Below, one piece after another: positions 54,944 through 64,000 of a stretch of DNA of 64,000 bases. A program made the translations under genes and the position numbers. The stretch covers positions 4,092,001 to 4,156,000 of the forward strand of contig NC_092405.1 of NCBI RefSeq assembly GCF_009017415.1. Direction: 5' to 3'. The stretch comes from Aspergillus flavus (taxonomy: Eukaryota > Ascomycota > Eurotiomycetes > Eurotiales > Aspergillaceae). Within the stretch, counting starts at the first letter, position 1. Each line of letters starts with the position of its first letter. Below the pieces are notes generated by a model that made no database searches, was not told the DNA's origin, and saw only the letters and a program-made list of their open reading frames with translations.

Positions 54944-56903
54944 TCAGATCCTCAATTGTGCGAGTGCCTCCGCATGGCTCTCTTCCCAAGGAAACTTCAT
55001 CCCCACTGCTTCAATGAGCCTCTTACACTCCGCGTTACGGACCTGAATACTCAGTTCAAATGGAGCCGGACGACTAATAACCCCAGGGGAGAACTCGGGA
55101 GAAATAGGAACTTTCTTTCCATCCCGAACTGCATTGGTAATATTAAAAACAGCCAACACTCGCGCAACACCAAGGGATAGATTAGCAGAAACCAGGTGCT
55201 GTCCTGGGCAGGTTCGACGCCCAAACCCGAAGATAAACTGGTGCGGGTCATATTCCGGATTTTGTTCATTTCTACCGGACTTTAAGAAGCGCTCTGGTTC
55301 AAAATCCATTGCATTATGATAAAAATCTGGATCATGAGCCATGGCCCTGTATAGAAAATCTATTAGTAGACAGTACTGGAAAGAATATAGATAGAATAAC
55401 GGTTTGCTCACCAGATATTAGGGACCAAGATCGCACCCTTAGGAATAACATAGCCGTGGTATATATCTTCCTTACTTGATGCATGAGCAACCCCCATAGG
55501 CGCAACTGGGTGCCATCGGAGAACCTCCTTTACCACCGCATTGATATATGGAAGATTTTTACAGTCGGATAAATCTGGTAGACGACTGGCTCCTACAACA
55601 CGGTCGATTTCCTCCTGTGCCTTCTTCTGTACATTCAGGTGTAATGCCATAACCTGGAAAAAGCATGCAAATACAGAGACGGACTAGGAATATAATCAGC
55701 GGCCATACATAAATAGTAATCTATTAGAAATTGGCAACGTACTGTTTCAGCTCCTCCGCCGTAGATAGACTGGGCAGACCATTTTACCACCAACTCCTCC
55801 TCCGAGCCCAATTTTATATTGTTCTGCTCGAGAAGCCTTGACACATATGATGGTATATGCTTCTGCTGCTCATGTTGTTGCTTCACAAAGGCGTACGGGA
55901 TATCTGTCATCGCCTTTGCCCTTTGCTTGAACGCTTTAGCCCTTCTTTGCCAATCACAACCAGGAAACCAGCTGGGTAGATATTTCACTGTATCTTTATT
56001 AGTTAACACCCCTTTACTAACGACAGAAAAGTATCGTACGCATTGGAATAAAATTAACTAGCCAACCTCCAGGAAGAATAACTTGTGCAAAGTCCTCCAT
56101 GGCTTTGTCAACCAAGTCAATCAAAGGATCATATGCCTCCGGCTCCGTGATATAGCCGTATGTAATTCTTAAGATGATAGAGCCAGCTTCCCTACATATA
56201 TGTACGACCATTTAATACGGCTCAGTCTCGTGGTTAGAAATTTTAACTACTTACTTTCTGAGGTGCTGCATAAGACAATCTGGGGTTTTCAGTATACGGA
56301 ATAATAGACGATGTGTTTCCATATCCAGAATATTATGGTATTTCGAAATCGAAGTAGCATTGCCCATCTCTTGATGTAACGCTCTCCGATACGCGCGCAG
56401 CCGGCTATCGTAAGGGATAAAGCCCAATGTATACTGCCAGCCTGCTCTAGCAAGCTAGTTAGCCCTCCATCGCTTTTGACATTCACGGGACAGTCTACAG
56501 GCTTCTATACAGTTCTGCAATGGGAACATGTGGCCTGGAGGAGTGCACTCCCGAGCGTTTCTCCATGAGTTCATTTGCGACTCGATGTCCATTTATGATG
56601 ATAATTGTTTGACCAAAAATCGTTACTGAGCTAATTGGCCCTATTGAAAACGGTATATGGTTAATATGTGGGTTGTGTCCTTGCCGTTACACCCGAGAGC
56701 GTCCTCTTACCATACAGTTCCTTATGCTTGAGCCAGTGCAGCCAGTCGAGAGCGCCCGGTGGTGGCAGGTCCAACAGGTTACCGATTATGGGCTTTGGCC
56801 TCGGCCCCGGCGGGAGCCCTTTCACAATCTTCCTCTCCTTCAGAGCCCATTGGAGAAGACAGAAGCCTGTGAGACACAAGACGAGGCTGACTAGGACCAA
56901 CAT
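54944..56903 (-). CDS. Cytochrome P450 monooxygenase
   Basis: Seven exons (56711-56903, 56511-56640, 56255-56446, 56040-56191, 55743-55987, 55412-55683 and 54944-55346), 528 residues. The N-terminal anchor helix (VLVSLVLCLTGFCLLQWAL) points to the ER membrane and is followed by the Pro hinge GLPPGPRPKPIIGN. The I-helix GGGAETSVS is restored by an acceptor at 55684. The ExxR motif is EVLR in NAVVKEVLRWHPVAP. The PERF-type motif is EPERFL, and the heme loop FGFGRRTCPGQ supplies the Cys ligand. The family looks like the fungal CYP group related to O-methylsterigmatocystin oxidoreductases. Presumably it oxidises the product of the nearby PKS. Confidence 0.93.
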
Positions 56904-57830
56904 GGCAACCTGACAATGATCGCAAGCATGAGTACATATCGCGGACTAGGTAATGCCCTTAATTCCATATTTATTGAGCTCTTTGAATCATCCACAGTGC
57001 ACTTCCCTGCTTCAGCTGAACTATAATTTTATTAGTTGAATCGACTGTGTGATGACGAGGTTACATTCATTAGGGTTTGCCAGATCACAATTGGCTCGAT
57101 CCTGAACCTGTGGAGGCCGTGTGCCCTCCACACAACTGTATCCACAATTTATTCTCTTGAAAGACAGAAATGGCATCCAATAGCACCTCAACTGGAAAGC
57201 GCGAGTGACCGTGCTACTTGGCCCAATTTTCATCGGACCAACCGAATAAGATAGATGATCCACTTTTTTTTTCGATCAGATAGGCCCGGCACTAAACCTC
57301 ACGATATTATCCCATTACCATGATCATGCTCACCCAGCATCCATCACGTCATCTCTTCAGGCTTCAACGTGGCAAGCTTATTCTATTCTACCATCCCGCA
57401 GAGGATGTAAGACACGCAACAGTATTTGTATTCGAACATAATGGTATGGGGACTCATGGATCAGCAGGATCTGCTCAGACTTCGTCCCTCGCGGTGGGAA
57501 TTTAATAGTAGACGCAGGCTGAATGTGACATATCACATCCGCACGAATAGCCCAACTCTTATGATAATATAGTCGGTAAATCCTCGCTTAACCTACCTTC
57601 CCAACAAACGCACACAGAGTGGGGAAGGAGGGAGAAAAGCAATAGAAGAAAAGCGCCATTGAAAGGTTGCTAAGTCTTTTCTTTTCTATATAGGAGGAAT
57701 ATGTATTCTAATTATGAATATCAGAGCAATCATGTCAGCCGCGGTAATTTCCTCCATGTCAAAAAGCTTCGCTGTTCAATACCCTAGAATCTGTTAGTGT
57801 CTCTTTCTTTCTGTGAAATGTCGTGGTGCA
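56904..57830. other. Intergenic, no supported gene
   Basis: P450 promoter and the 3' flank of the lipocalin-like gene. No gene recognised. Confidence 0.4.
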
Positions 57831-58313
57831 TCAATGACTCTGCATGTGTCTTACACTAATGACAAGAGGGTGAACTGTAGATAACTCAAGGATATCCCCC
57901 TTGATGTGCACGACCCGCTCTTGAGTGGTACCTATCCAGTTGGGATAAGAAGACATCTCCACTTCATGTATCACTCGTCTGGTGCTGTTCTCCGTCGAAG
58001 CCATGTCCGGTACCGTAAATCGACCCGAGTAAGCCAAGTAATGTCTCATTGCCACTGCAAGTTCTTCATCCGTTCCCGACAGAAACTCTTGTCCCTCGTG
58101 CTGCGGAGTTCCGGGTCGCATAACTTGAGCCGACATGTAGCCTGCAGGAGAATATATGAGGATCCCTTTAGGACTTGAGCCAAACGGCCATTTGACCTGC
58201 TTCGATTTTAGACTTTCCGTGCGGTACTCGAGCAACACCCAAGTGCCTATGAGTTTGGAGCGAAACAATGACCTGAGAGACATTTCTCGCGGAGGTACTG
58301 AACAAAAGGACAC
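57831..58313 (-). CDS. Lipocalin-like domain protein
   Basis: Intronless, 160 residues from the ATG at 58313; a second in-frame ATG at 58283 is possible. It matches the lipocalin-like domain family (PF13924 type): LIGTWVLLEYRTES at the start, then WPFGSSPKGILIYSPAGYMSAQVMRPG, here seen as PKGILIYSPAGYMSAQ, and MRHYLAYSGRFTVPD, ending with ELSTVHPLV. These small beta-barrel proteins are often found in fungal PKS clusters, where related proteins assist cyclisation or isomerisation. That role is inference here. It is divergent from the PKS with a gap of about 600 bases, which suggests co-regulation. Confidence 0.8.
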   Translation of the reverse strand: MSFCSVPPREMSLRSLFRSKLIGTWVLLEYRTESLKSKQVKWPFGSSPKGILIYSPAGYMSAQVMRPGTPQHEGQEFLSGTDEELAVAMRHYLAYSGRFTVPDMASTENSTRRVIHEVEMSSYPNWIGTTQERVVHIKGDILELSTVHPLVISVRHMQSH

Positions 58314-58927
58314 CGACCCTCCTCAGAACAAAGGTTCTAACCATCTCATTCCACCCCAGGAGGGGTGGTATTCTATTTGAATAGAAGTGTCGGTTTGATT
58401 CACCGGCATTGTGGCCATAGCCGCAATGTACGTGGCCTGGGGCTTAAAGGCTCCGCCTAGCTAGCAGGGATACTTATGACTATGGCAGAAAGGTTTGTGA
58501 ACCAATGCACACTCTAACCAAGTTAGGAAATTTGAGACGCTCCACGAGATTTCCTCAATCCATGCACTATATTTGATAGATTAAACATGTGATTTCCTCA
58601 TCAGATGACACATATATATATAAAAAAACAAGAATAGAAATAAGTTACAGCTAGACGACGCTTGGACGCAAGTCATGAGATCACACTGACACGTGTCATC
58701 ACTAAAATCCTCCAACCTGCCAAAGTCCTTAATTCCTGGTTTGTTTACTTGATTAACACCCTTGTCTGCCCCTCCACCTCTGTCATCGTTTCCCTAGTTC
58801 GACGGATCTAATATGGGCTACGATAGTCGCCACACGCTAAGCTATAGCGCGGCAATCATGAGGGAAAAACATCCATCATTCATCATTTCATCCATTGATG
58901 GGAGTACCGAGACACACACCACCAGCG
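58314..58927. promoter_or_regulatory. Divergent promoter, lipocalin-like gene and PKS
   Basis: Contains a strong TATA-like run (CATATATATATAAAAAAAC, 58611-58629), about 300 bases before the PKS ATG. No CGG-pair cluster was noticed. No gene seen. Confidence 0.45.
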
Positions 58928-61900
58928 ATGAAAGTCGATGAACGAGTCGCTATTATTGGTACGGGATGTCGATTTCCTGGGGGATCCAATTCGCCTCACG
59001 AACTGTGGGAGCTGTTAGTGAACCCAAGGGATGTGGCCAGAAAGGTTCCGCCAGACCGTTTCAATATTGCTGCTTTTCATCACCCCCAGATGGGACATCA
59101 TGGAACCACCGCGGCATGGGAGTCGTACTTCCTGGATGAGAATATCCAGCGTTTTGACGCATCCTTCTTTAATATTTCCCCCACGGAGGCGGCTGCAATG
59201 GACCCTCAGCAACGCCTCCTTCTGGAAACAGTATATGAATCTCTGGATCGGGCAGGCTTGCGACTGGAGGAACTCCAAGGCACTCAAACAGGCGTCTTTT
59301 GTGGACTTATGCGACACGACTATCATCGTCTCCTCACGGCTGATATGGAGACAAACCCACCCTATGCGTTGGCTGGCACAGCAGGCTCGGTCCTGGCCAA
59401 TCGTGTCTCTTATTTCTTTGACTGGCACGGGCCTTCGATCACGATCGATACAGCATGTTCTTCCAGTCTGGTAGCTGTTCATCTAGCGTGTGAATCCCTG
59501 CGCAAAGGCGAGTGTTCGTTGGCGATCGTTGGGGGTAGTAATCTGTTATTGAGCCCGGATCCCTATATATGGGAGTCGAAAATGCAGCTTCTGTCCCCGA
59601 CCAATCGCTGCCATATGTGGGATGCTAGTGCGGATGGGTTTGCCTGTGGAGAAGGAGTGGCATCCGTAGTGCTGAAGAGGTTAACTGACGCCCTCGCCGA
59701 TGGGGATCACATCGAGTGTGTTATCCGGGCGACAGGAGTGAATTCGGATGGACGCAGTCCAGGCTTAACCATGCCCAACAGCAATGCACAGAGCGCCCTG
59801 ATCCGGGACACGTATGCCCGTGCAGGACTTCACCCCAAGCAGAACCCTCACGATCGCTGTCAGTTCTTCGAAGCCCATGGTACAGGCACTAAGGCTGGTG
59901 ACCCGCAAGAGGCAGCGGCCATCCAGGATGCGCTTTTCGGGTGCAATATGGAGGAAAACCAACCAAATAATGAAACAGTTTATGTCGGTTCCATTAAAAC
60001 CATTATTGGCCATACCGCTGGTGCTGCAGGGTTGGCGGGGGTTATTCGTGCCTCGTTAGCTTTGCAGAATGGTGTGGTCCCGCCCAACTTGCACTTTAAC
60101 AGGGTGAGCGATACTGTGGCACCGCATACCACTCATCTGGAGGTCCCAACTCGGGCGGTTCGATGGCCTGAGCTACCTAGTGGCGTTCCTCGACGTGTAT
60201 CTGTGAACTCGTTTGGCTTTGGAGGAACCAATGCACATGCCATACTGGAGAGCTTTGACCAAGCGAGTCGACATCCCTCTACACAGGTTGAGCGGGTTCA
60301 TCAATCCCAACAGGCCTTGCTCCCCATAGTCTTTTCTGCAGCATCTCCATCCTCCCTGGCTGATCTGCTAGAAGGATATGTCCAGTGGCTATTTGATAAC
60401 CCAAACGTAGACCTACTGGGTTTGGCATCATCACTATTGTTGCGCCGATCAACTTTACGCTACCGGAAGGCTTTTATTGCAGCTTCACCTGACGAACTAC
60501 GGATAAAGATCCAGCATGAGCTGAAGCGCAATACTACAGACGCCCAATGGGCTATCATGTCCCCGCCTAAGCGTGAAGGCGGAAACTGCATTCTTGGCGT
60601 TTTCACCGGCCAAGGAGCACAGTGGCCACAGATGGGCTTGGAGCTCATCCAAAATTGCCCACAAGCCCGTATGCGATTGCGTGAGCTGCAGCAGTCATTA
60701 GATGACCTGCCAATAGAATACCGTCCAGGATTTACACTTTTAGATGAATTGTCTGCGCCAGAGAGCCAATCTCGTCTTGGTGAAACCGCTCTATCACTAC
60801 CGCTACGAACAGCTCTTCAGATCATCCAGATTGACCTGCTTCGTGCTCTTGGGATCACTTTTAATGCAGTAGTTGGGCATTCATCCGGGGAAATTGCTGC
60901 AGTATATGCTGCAGGTATCCTGAATGCCACGGATGCAATCCGAGTCGCATACCTTCGCGGTTTCGCTGTTAAGCATGCCGCATCTCGTGGAAAGATGATA
61001 GCAGTGAATTTGACCGAGCATCAAGCGAATGCTATCTGTTCACAGCCAATGTGGAAAGGCCAGGTGGCGGTGGCAGCCTATAATTCACCGTCCAATGTCA
61101 CCCTGTCGGGTGACCCGGAGACGATGGACGAACTTGTATGGCTACTGAGGAGCCTTGAGCGACATACCCACCCTCTGAATACAGATGCAGCATATCACTC
61201 ACATCATATGCAGCCATGCGCAGGGCCCTATCTGCAGGCCCTCAAATCTTGCAATGTAGGTGTGTCCTCACCATCATCGGTGCAAATGTTCTCTAGCGTG
61301 TACAAAGGCTTGGTGGTGAATAGCACAGATTGCGCTTTGGACAGTACATATTGGTGTGATAACATGTTGCGTCCAGTTCTATTCTCTCAGGCCATTTCGA
61401 CCTGTCTGGACCAGATCCCGGATATTAATTTAATCATCGAGGTCGGCCCCCACACTGCACTTCAAGGGTCGATCAAACACATTCTACATGACACCCTTTC
61501 CGAGGGCTCCGTGGTACCCTATATTGGGCTGGCTCATCGAGGGGAGGATTCGATTCAGTCCATGGCTGCAGCGATCGGTAGACTCTGGGCGTACCTTGGT
61601 ATGCGAGACCTGAAACTCCAGCAATATATCCAACTATTTGGACCATTTCGAGAATCATGCTGCGTCCAGTCACTTCCAACGTACCCCTTCGATCACCGTA
61701 CATCCTACTGGGCTGAACCGCGTCTCTCCCAGGCACGTCTACATTGCCCTATCCCACCACACCCACTACTCGGCGTGCTTAGTAGTGAATGCGGTAGGGA
61801 TGAATGGCGGTGGAGAAACTACCTCCACCTGGAGGAGATCCCCTGGCTTACTGGCCACCGCATCTTATCAGATATCTCTTATCCACCGATGGGCTACATT

Positions 61901-64000
61901 GCCATGGCTGTGGAGGCAGCACAAGCTGCCTCCCGGTCAAAGCCCCTACAACTTGTCGAAATTCATTCGTTGATCATAGAGCGTACAATCTCCATTCCAG
62001 TAGAGGGGCCGGGCATTGAAACCCTTTTCAAGATGGATATTGAGTCTGCTGACAACGATACAATGACTGGAACATTTCAGTGTCAGATAAGCTGTGGTAA
62101 TGAATTTCAGAAATGTGCTTCTGGCAGGGTTATCCTTGCACTGGGTGAAGCTAACCCGACAGTCCTACCGTCGAAGAGCAAAGGAATGTCCATATCATAC
62201 CCGATGAATGTCGACAAGTTCTACAACCAGTTACAAATTGTGGGCGGAAATGTCTCCGATATATTTCGGGGAATAACTGAACTAACCCGACAAGAAGGTG
62301 GTATGCAAGGGGTGGCCAATGTTCCCTCCCATGATCAGCCCACTTTTCATCCGGTCGTTATGACTACAGCGTTGCAGGTACTCTGGGGAGCTATGATGTC
62401 AGATGAAGGGCGACTATCAGCATTGCCTCTACCGGTACGGATCGACTCGGTAACGATCAACCCATCCTGCTCCCATTCTGGACATGTCTGTCTGGAAGCC
62501 TCTATTACCCGCACGGGTTCTGGGAGGAATGGGTGCGGTGATGTGCTCGTGTTCAACGGGCAAGGCGACGGCATAGCCCAGCTAGAGGGTATCCATCTCA
62601 CTCTCTCGAAGCCCAAGAATAGTAGTGATGATCAAGCCCTGGCTTTCGGGACTACTGTGTGGGGGCCGCTGAATCCAGACCCCAGCATTGGCTATCCCAA
62701 GAACCTGCCATATAATCTCTCAATCCAGAATCTACAGGCTCGTCTAGCTGTGTTATATCTTCGAGATGCTCAAGCTGGTCTCACTGCACAGGATCGCGAG
62801 CGGCTTGTCTCGCATCGCAGGCACTATGTCGCATGGATGGATTCCACATTGTCCAAGATTCGTGATGGCGTACATCCCCATTATCCACGAGACTGGCTTC
62901 TAGGGACCATAGGTGAACTTGACTCGCAAACAACATCTCACGAGACCCTTATCCATGTCACGCATATAGTAGGGCAAAACCTCCTTCAGTTCCTGTCCGG
63001 CGGAGAAGAAACAATACTCCTGAAACTACGCGACAATAACATCGATCTCCTGACCCGATACTACCAGGATGATGAGGCAATGCGTATCATGAGTGACAGT
63101 CTGGGCAAGGTGGTCAGTCAAATTGTGTTCCGTAATCCTCAACTACACGTCCTCGAGGTTGGTGCTGGGACAGGATCTGCTACTCGAGCTATATTGTCTT
63201 CTATCGGTCGGAACTACCATTCCTATACATATACGGATATCTCACCAGCCTTCTTTGAGGGCGCATCGGCAGCATTCCATACCCATGAAGATCGTTTCAT
63301 CTACAAGGTGCTCGATGTTGAATGTGACGTGACTGATCAAGGTTTCTCCATGCATAGCTACGATGTCGTTATCGCAAGCAATGTGCTGCATGCTACTCGG
63401 TCCCTGCGTCGCACGCTGATGAACATAAGAAAGCTCATCAAACCATCAGGCTATCTTGTGCTCCTGGAAGGTACAGATCCCGATCGAGTTCCGACTCCCT
63501 TTATCTTCGGTGCATTTGAAGGCTGGTGGCTGGGTGAGGACGACGGACGATCTGGAGGACCATTGATCCGACGTGAAGAATGGGACGTCTTGTTACAGTG
63601 TACTGGATTCGGTAGATGTACTTCATATACACCAACCAATCAAGCCAACTTGTATGGTATGTCTGTGATAGTGTCACAGCCTACTGATATGCCAGCAATC
63701 CCCGTGATAGAGATGGATTTGCTGCTGGTAGGTGGTAGTACGGAAACTACAAGGCAGATTATACTGGACTTAAAGACGATCCTCCGCGACTCGTTCGTTC
63801 AAATATCCTCCTGCCTGAGTGTGGATGATTTTACACCTGGCCCAGGGATTTCTCAGCTTGCTATACTCTGTCTTGCTGAGCTTGACCACCACTCTGAGGA
63901 GACAAGATGGCAATGGCAGGATATGCGCTTGATGATGACGGCAGCAAGCTGTCTACTATGGGTTTCCCCGGCGGACGACCCGCATTCCGGTGTAAGCAAA
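58928..64000 (+). CDS. Highly reducing type I polyketide synthase, 3' part beyond window
   Basis: Open without an intron from the ATG at 58928 to the window end (about 1690 residues); an in-frame ATG at 58898 would add ten. Domain order is KS (residues 1-425; VAIIGTGCRFPGG, active-site Cys about 177 in DTACSSS, EAHGTGT, GHTAGAAG), AT (FTGQGAQW near 557, GHSSGEIAAVYAAG near 650), DH from about 945 (HPLLGVL; His 977 in LTGHRILSD), and C-methyltransferase (LEVGAGTGSATR near 1410, then NVLHATRSL). The last readable part is the linker toward ER/KR. In the DH second half the expected Asp of HPxxLDxxxQ is replaced: HPVVMTTALQ, with Thr at about 1146, and Ser stands for Gly in the HxxxG motif. Gene neighbours are P450, MFS and a lipocalin-like protein. 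The product cannot be predicted. Confidence 0.95.
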   Translation, partial: MKVDERVAIIGTGCRFPGGSNSPHELWELLVNPRDVARKVPPDRFNIAAFHHPQMGHHGTTAAWESYFLDENIQRFDASFFNISPTEAAAMDPQQRLLLETVYESLDRAGLRLEELQGTQTGVFCGLMRHDYHRLLTADMETNPPYALAGTAGSVLANRVSYFFDWHGPSITIDTACSSSLVAVHLACESLRKGECSLAIVGGSNLLLSPDPYIWESKMQLLSPTNRCHMWDASADGFACGEGVASVVLKRLTDALADGDHIECVIRATGVNSDGRSPGLTMPNSNAQSALIRDTYARAGLHPKQNPHDRCQFFEAHGTGTKAGDPQEAAAIQDALFGCNMEENQPNNETVYVGSIKTIIGHTAGAAGLAGVIRASLALQNGVVPPNLHFNRVSDTVAPHTTHLEVPTRAVRWPELPSGVPRRVSVNSFGFGGTNAHAILESFDQASRHPSTQVERVHQSQQALLPIVFSAASPSSLADLLEGYVQWLFDNPNVDLLGLASSLLLRRSTLRYRKAFIAASPDELRIKIQHELKRNTTDAQWAIMSPPKREGGNCILGVFTGQGAQWPQMGLELIQNCPQARMRLRELQQSLDDLPIEYRPGFTLLDELSAPESQSRLGETALSLPLRTALQIIQIDLLRALGITFNAVVGHSSGEIAAVYAAGILNATDAIRVAYLRGFAVKHAASRGKMIAVNLTEHQANAICSQPMWKGQVAVAAYNSPSNVTLSGDPETMDELVWLLRSLERHTHPLNTDAAYHSHHMQPCAGPYLQALKSCNVGVSSPSSVQMFSSVYKGLVVNSTDCALDSTYWCDNMLRPVLFSQAISTCLDQIPDINLIIEVGPHTALQGSIKHILHDTLSEGSVVPYIGLAHRGEDSIQSMAAAIGRLWAYLGMRDLKLQQYIQLFGPFRESCCVQSLPTYPFDHRTSYWAEPRLSQARLHCPIPPHPLLGVLSSECGRDEWRWRNYLHLEEIPWLTGHRILSDISYPPMGYIAMAVEAAQAASRSKPLQLVEIHSLIIERTISIPVEGPGIETLFKMDIESADNDTMTGTFQCQISCGNEFQKCASGRVILALGEANPTVLPSKSKGMSISYPMNVDKFYNQLQIVGGNVSDIFRGITELTRQEGGMQGVANVPSHDQPTFHPVVMTTALQVLWGAMMSDEGRLSALPLPVRIDSVTINPSCSHSGHVCLEASITRTGSGRNGCGDVLVFNGQGDGIAQLEGIHLTLSKPKNSSDDQALAFGTTVWGPLNPDPSIGYPKNLPYNLSIQNLQARLAVLYLRDAQAGLTAQDRERLVSHRRHYVAWMDSTLSKIRDGVHPHYPRDWLLGTIGELDSQTTSHETLIHVTHIVGQNLLQFLSGGEETILLKLRDNNIDLLTRYYQDDEAMRIMSDSLGKVVSQIVFRNPQLHVLEVGAGTGSATRAILSSIGRNYHSYTYTDISPAFFEGASAAFHTHEDRFIYKVLDVECDVTDQGFSMHSYDVVIASNVLHATRSLRRTLMNIRKLIKPSGYLVLLEGTDPDRVPTPFIFGAFEGWWLGEDDGRSGGPLIRREEWDVLLQCTGFGRCTSYTPTNQANLYGMSVIVSQPTDMPAIPVIEMDLLLVGGSTETTRQIILDLKTILRDSFVQISSCLSVDDFTPGPGISQLAILCLAELDHHSEETRWQWQDMRLMMTAASCLLWVSPADDPHSGVSK

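Noticed and set aside
59031..59474. Open frame inside the start of the PKS
   Set aside because: Out of frame with the KS domain. The KS motifs DTACSSS and EAHGTGT lie in the other frame.

Overview
This window looks like nuclear DNA of a filamentous ascomycete, most likely Eurotiales (Aspergillus/Penicillium type). Genes carry short introns (about 48-130 nt) with GT-AG ends and CTAAC-like branch points. Fungus-specific families are common: Zn2Cys6 regulators, an RTA1 protein, a GH76/Dfg5 enzyme, an HRI-like eIF2alpha kinase, DUF6536, DUF3716, a fungal rhodopsin-fold protein and a highly reducing polyketide synthase (PKS). I built the exon models by hand from frame continuity, splice sites and family motifs. 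They have not been checked against transcripts or databases.

Layout. 1-6946: the 3'-truncated end of an MFS transporter on the minus strand, a divergent cyclase-family hydrolase, cyanase (cynS), a C2H2 zinc-finger protein and a small Cys-ended protein. 8460-12827: two paralogous polytopic membrane proteins arranged head to head. 13068-17954: a Zn2Cys6 regulator divergent from an RTA1 transporter-like gene, with a dense cluster of CGGACT-type sites between them, then a small conserved membrane protein. 17955-25184: a gene-poor accessory island. It holds a probable transposase relic, a striking array of about eleven imperfect palindromes spaced about 40 bp apart, two unrecognised low-complexity genes and an AT-rich, RIP-like stretch. 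25185-27861: an enoyl-reductase-type dehydrogenase divergent from a second Zn2Cys6 regulator. 27862-31023: a gene desert containing one tRNA-Arg(CCG). 31024-33064: a DUF6536 membrane protein with an unresolved middle.

33638-44151 is a conserved housekeeping block: DNA polymerase delta catalytic subunit, a FAD-dependent amine/amino-acid oxidase, an IfkB/HRI-like eIF2alpha kinase and an acyl-CoA dehydrogenase. 44393-51083 carries a DUF3716 protein, a GPI-anchored GH76 cell-wall enzyme and a rhodopsin-fold membrane protein.

The right edge (52131 to beyond 64000) looks like one end of a secondary-metabolite cluster: MFS exporter, cytochrome P450, lipocalin-like small protein and an HR-PKS (KS-AT-DH-MT visible, cut by the window end). 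The PKS dehydratase keeps its His but has Thr where the catalytic Asp is expected.

The most unusual structure is the hairpin array at 19846-20314. Its stem arms differ between units but stay complementary, and single-bulge hairpins of the same style continue through the next kilobase into the coding exons of the neighbouring gene.
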